A DNA stretch of 64,000 nt from CAYPAV01 sp964408805 (GTDB taxonomy: Bacteria; Pseudomonadota; Alphaproteobacteria; UBA8366), in NCBI GenBank assembly GCA_964408805.1, contig CAYPAV010000008.1:1-64000 (forward strand), written 5' to 3'. Numbering within the stretch: position 1 is the first letter of the stretch; every line of letters begins with the position of its first letter. The notes under the pieces were generated by a model that was given only the letters and a program-made list of their open reading frames with translations, did no database searches and was not told the origin of the DNA. Positions 60,951-64,000 of this stretch are shown one piece after another. Both the position numbers and the translations under genes were made by a program.

Positions 60951-62378
60951 TTATTTCGTCGGCCGTAACAGAAAAGCGGGCACGTGATCGCCAAGGCCAA
61001 CCGGTGTGTCTTCGGTCTCTTTTCGTTTATTCGACCTGTTACGAGATCCGTTGCCTTTTTCCTTGGCGTGGCTGGTCGCTTCACGCCGTGGCTTGTCTTT
61101 CTCATTTACTGAATCCTTTTGGGATCCGTTGTCTCTCTTTTTCGCCTCGGGTCTTCCGCGCGGTTTCTTTTCGTCTTGTTCTTTCTTGGACTGGCGCCCA
61201 CGTCGCGACCGACCGCGACGTTCGGAATCCGGCTCCAATACCGCCTCTTCGATTTCCGCCAGGGCCAGGCGCGGTATTTCGCCGCCGATCAACCCGGTTA
61301 TCGCCGCGAGGTAGCGCGTATCCTCCGGCGTCGCCAAGGTGATCGCGCGGCCTTCCAGGCCGGCGCGACCCGTCCGTCCGATACGATGAATGTAGTCTTC
61401 GGCATGACTCGGGACATCGAAGTTGAAGACGTGGCTCATAGCCTGAATGTCGAGGCCGCGCGCCGCAACGTCGGAACAAACGAGAAGCTTTATCTCGTCA
61501 TTCTTGAAGGCGTCCAAGGTGGCCATGCGCTGGTATTGATCCATGTCGCCGTGAAGCGCGCCCGCCTCGAAGCCGTGGCGTTGCAGTGAGCGGTGCAAGA
61601 CCCCGACATCACGTTTCCGGTTGCAGAAGATCAGCGCGTTCCGGACCTCCTCGTGACGGATCAATTTCCGCAGCGCGTCGCGCTTCTCCTTTTGACCTAC
61701 CACCACAAGGGATTGGTTGACGGTTTCCGCCGCGCTGGCCGGCGGATCGACCGAGATCTCCTTCGGATTCATGAGAAACTGATCCGCCAAGCAACGAATT
61801 TCGGTTGGCATTGTCGCCGAGAACATCAAGGTCTGGCGAATCCTCGGCATCAAGGAGACGATGCGCTCGACGTCGGGGATGAATCCCATATCGAGCATCC
61901 GGTCCGCTTCGTCGATGACCAAAAGCTTCACGTCCGAGAGCAAGACTCGACCTCGTTCGAAATGATCGAGCAACCGGCCCGGAGTCGCGATCAAGACATC
62001 GACGCCGCGCTCAAGCAATCGTACCTGCTCGTCGAATGAAACGCCGCCGATAAGAAGCGCCTTCGAGAGGTTCTGATATTTGCCGTATATGTCGAACTGG
62101 TCGGCGACCTGGGCCGCGAGTTCGCGCGTGGGTTCGAGGATCAACGAGCGCGGCATACGCGCCCGTGCGCGACCTTGCGCTAGGATATCGATCATCGGCA
62201 GCGTGAAGGAAGCAGTCTTTCCGGTTCCCGTCTGCGCGCAACCCATGATATCGCGGTTCATTAGGACATAGGGGATCGCTTGGGCCTGGATCGGCGTCGG
62301 CGTCTCGTACCCCGCATCGCTCACCGCGCTGAGGAGTTCCTCGCTAAGTCCGAGATCTTTGAAGGTATTTTCGTTCAT
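60951..62378 (-). CDS. DEAD-box RNA helicase (RhlE-like)
   Basis: ATP-dependent RNA helicase in ribosome assembly or RNA decay. Seen: Q motif with TPIQAQAIP, AQTGTGKT, PTRELAAQV, TPGRLLDHF, DEAD in VIDEADRMLDMGF, SATMP, ARGLDIQ and HRIGRTGRAG. The C-terminal about 100 residues are Arg/Lys-rich and disordered and end in GLGDHVPAFLLRPTK. Length 475. A 211-base divergent leader upstream is consistent with cold-shock-type control, but no defined element is visible. Confidence 0.93.
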   Translation of the reverse strand: MNENTFKDLGLSEELLSAVSDAGYETPTPIQAQAIPYVLMNRDIMGCAQTGTGKTASFTLPMIDILAQGRARARMPRSLILEPTRELAAQVADQFDIYGKYQNLSKALLIGGVSFDEQVRLLERGVDVLIATPGRLLDHFERGRVLLSDVKLLVIDEADRMLDMGFIPDVERIVSLMPRIRQTLMFSATMPTEIRCLADQFLMNPKEISVDPPASAAETVNQSLVVVGQKEKRDALRKLIRHEEVRNALIFCNRKRDVGVLHRSLQRHGFEAGALHGDMDQYQRMATLDAFKNDEIKLLVCSDVAARGLDIQAMSHVFNFDVPSHAEDYIHRIGRTGRAGLEGRAITLATPEDTRYLAAITGLIGGEIPRLALAEIEEAVLEPDSERRGRSRRGRQSKKEQDEKKPRGRPEAKKRDNGSQKDSVNEKDKPRREATSHAKEKGNGSRNRSNKRKETEDTPVGLGDHVPAFLLRPTK

Positions 62379-62589
62379 TTAACGGGCTTTGGAGCCCCTT
62401 GCGGTTCTTGACGTTCGTTGCGGGCTTGGACCGGCGTTTGGGCCGCTGGGTCCGCGTTGCGGTCCCATTGTTCCCAGCGTAGTTTCAACGTGACACCGAG
62501 TCGGGGCGCATGATTATCAGCCGGGACTCAACGTGTCCAGTCTGAAGGCATTACTCATATGAGACGACATCGCGAAACTCAAGGATGAT

Positions 62590-63294
62590 ATGACGGGGAA
62601 ACTTTCCTTGGTTCTTGTGCCCGGTCTCTTATGCGATGCCGCGGTTTGGAGACATGTGTCGGGCTGGCTTGGCGATATTGTCGATATCAACATCGGCGAT
62701 ACCTTGCGGGATGATACCTTGGCCGCGATGGCGCGGCGTATTTTGGCCGAGGCACCACGAAGATTCGCTTTGGCGGGACTATCCATGGGCGGTTATGTCG
62801 CACAAGAATTCATGCGACTGGCGCCGGAGCGGGTCGAAAAGCTGGCGCTGATAGACACTTCCGCCCGGCCGGATACCGAGGCTCAGGCAAAACGGCGGCG
62901 CGGATTTTTGGAACTCTCGAAAATCGGCGACTTCAAGGGGGTGACGCCGCGTTTGCTGCCGCTCCTGATCCATCCCGACCGTGTCGACGATGATGCGCTG
63001 GCCGACGAAGTGATGTCGATGGCGGGGCGTGTCGGGCGGGATGCCTTCATTCGCCAGCAAGGCGCCATCCTTGATCGGGCCGATGGCTTAAAAGATCTCG
63101 TGCGCTACGATCTTCCCGTCATGGTCGCCTGCGGTCGTCAGGACACGTTGACGCCGCTTGATCTGCATGAGGAATTGGCCGCCGCGATATCGGGGGCGCG
63201 ACTTTGCGTGATCGAGGAATGCGGCCATCTCCCGCCGATCGAACGTCCCCACGCGATGACCGCGTTGATGCGGGACTGGCTTCTCCGGAATTGA
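62590..63294 (+). CDS. Alpha/beta hydrolase
   Basis: Seen: 234 residues with LVLVPGLLCDAAVW, nucleophile elbow Ser65 in LSMGGYV, a catalytic Asp in CGRQDTLTPLDLH and His in EECGHLPPIERP. This full triad marks an active hydrolase of the MenH/esterase sort. A CaiB-type gene begins 18 bases downstream, so it may act on a CoA ester or lactone in the same route. The substrate is unknown. Confidence 0.86.
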   Translation: MTGKLSLVLVPGLLCDAAVWRHVSGWLGDIVDINIGDTLRDDTLAAMARRILAEAPRRFALAGLSMGGYVAQEFMRLAPERVEKLALIDTSARPDTEAQAKRRRGFLELSKIGDFKGVTPRLLPLLIHPDRVDDDALADEVMSMAGRVGRDAFIRQQGAILDRADGLKDLVRYDLPVMVACGRQDTLTPLDLHEELAAAISGARLCVIEECGHLPPIERPHAMTALMRDWLLRN

Positions 63295-63312
63295 CGTACT
63301 AAATATCTGGCC

Positions 63313-64000
63313 ATGCCAAACAGCTATAGCGCGCTCGACGATATTCTGTCGATCGGGGGGCTGGATCGAGCCGCCCGCGATCACGTTCAAATCTCCGGCA
63401 CCGACCCTGTCTTGCCGACCAATTTTTTCCTGGGCACGGCGGGAGCCGCGGTCATTGCCGCAACCGGAATCGCCGCCGCGAATATCTGGGAATTGCGGAC
63501 CGGCCGCCGCCAGGATGTCTCAATCGATGTTCGTCACGCCGCGAACGCCATGCGGAGCGACCGTTATCTCCTGCGAGATGGCGAGAAGCTGCCATCGTGG
63601 GATCCGGTCTCGGGCATCTATCAAGGACGGGACGAGCGGTGGATTCAATTGCATTGCAATTTCCCGCATCATCGACAACGGACGCTCGATGTTCTCGGCG
63701 CGGAAAACGACCCTGACGCGGTCGCTGCGGCGGTGGCGGAGTGGAATATTCCCGAATTGGAAGAGCGCTGCACCGAGGCGGGTACGGTTGTCGGCATGGT
63801 CCGGACTCCGGAGGATTGGGCGGCTCATCCGCAATCGGCGGCGGTCGATCGCCTACCGCTCTATGAAGTCGTCAAGATCGGCGATAGCGAGCCGGAGCCC
63901 TTCGACGAGGCCGCGCGCCCGCTGGAAGGGGTGCGGGTAATGGACCTGACGCGGGTCATCGCGGGGCCGATGTGCGGACGTACGCTCGCTGAACACGGTG
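63313..64000 (+). CDS. CoA-transferase, 3'-truncated by the window edge
   Basis: Seen: an open frame from ATG 63313 to the last base (229 residues). The first about 200 residues (FLGTAGAAVIAATGIAAANIWELRTGRRQDVSIDVRHAA in parts) look like the middle of a CaiB-type fold. Then LEGVRVMDLTRVIAGPMCGRTLAEHG, the usual N-terminus of the family, appears at about residue 203. This means a long form with a preceding partial copy of the domain. Cut at the edge, the catalytic Asp of the second copy is not visible. Likely acyl-CoA metabolism. Confidence 0.8.
   Translation, partial: MPNSYSALDDILSIGGLDRAARDHVQISGTDPVLPTNFFLGTAGAAVIAATGIAAANIWELRTGRRQDVSIDVRHAANAMRSDRYLLRDGEKLPSWDPVSGIYQGRDERWIQLHCNFPHHRQRTLDVLGAENDPDAVAAAVAEWNIPELEERCTEAGTVVGMVRTPEDWAAHPQSAAVDRLPLYEVVKIGDSEPEPFDEAARPLEGVRVMDLTRVIAGPMCGRTLAEHG

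Overview
The window looks like chromosomal DNA of a free-living, GC-rich alphaproteobacterium, probably Rhodospirillales-like. The main reasons are a PopZ-type polar organiser beside a tolC gene, the yajC-secD-secF-Mth938 and surE-pcm-nlpD gene orders, a nagZ-site-2-protease-scpA-scpB string, and the many class III CoA-transferases and TRAP transporter genes. The taxonomic call is inference from gene content; no rRNA gene is present.

Layout. 1-945: debris of a mobile element (an IS3-type transposase scrap and a frameshifted tyrosine integrase) ending against a tRNA-Cys gene. 1.1-3.9 kb: a divergent PCM-like methyltransferase, TolC and PopZ. 4.0-10.8 kb: catabolic genes (diaminopropionate ammonia-lyase, FAD monooxygenase, F420-type oxidoreductase, SMP-30 lactonase, enoyl-CoA hydratase, methyltransferase). 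11.0-12.4 kb: two exported proteins, one a trypsin-like protease. 12.6-18.4 kb: IlvD-type dehydratase, then two O-GlcNAc-transferase-like (GT41) proteins on either side of exonuclease III. 18.4-19.7 kb: dihaem cytochrome c and ErpA.

19.8-26.9 kb is a tight housekeeping operon (dgt, argS, SPOR protein, nagZ, M50 protease, scpA, scpB) with overlapping starts and stops. An ABC ATPase with a possible iron-regulated leader follows, then tatABC-serS-surE-pcm-nlpD, a divergent AAA protein, and yajC-secD-secF-Mth938. 37.9-40.2 kb holds a stand-alone urate-hydroxylase-type membrane domain, a squalene/phytoene-synthase-like protein and an AhpD-like protein.

40.4-44.7 kb is the most unusual stretch. 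It encodes an exported protein with 20 CNPC motifs joined to a cytochrome P460 domain, then a sulfatase-modifying-factor-type protein, a Sel1-like protein and an MFS transporter. 44.8-46.4 kb encodes a BadH/BadI-like pair (alicyclic-ring CoA-ester cleavage). 46.4-49.1 kb has an NlpC/P60 hydrolase, PhaB and an unknown exported protein. 49.2-56.7 kb reads as an uptake and catabolism block (ThDP enzyme, iron-type alcohol dehydrogenase, MFS, DctP-DctQ-DctM). 56.8-64.0 kb holds a CheZ-like protein, a cupin, two CoA-transferases (the last cut by the window edge), a TPR glycosyltransferase, a DEAD-box helicase and an alpha/beta hydrolase.

There is no CRISPR array, no rRNA and no complete insertion sequence. 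No gap between genes exceeds 300 bases. Most start sites were chosen by reading; the notable alternatives are given per gene.
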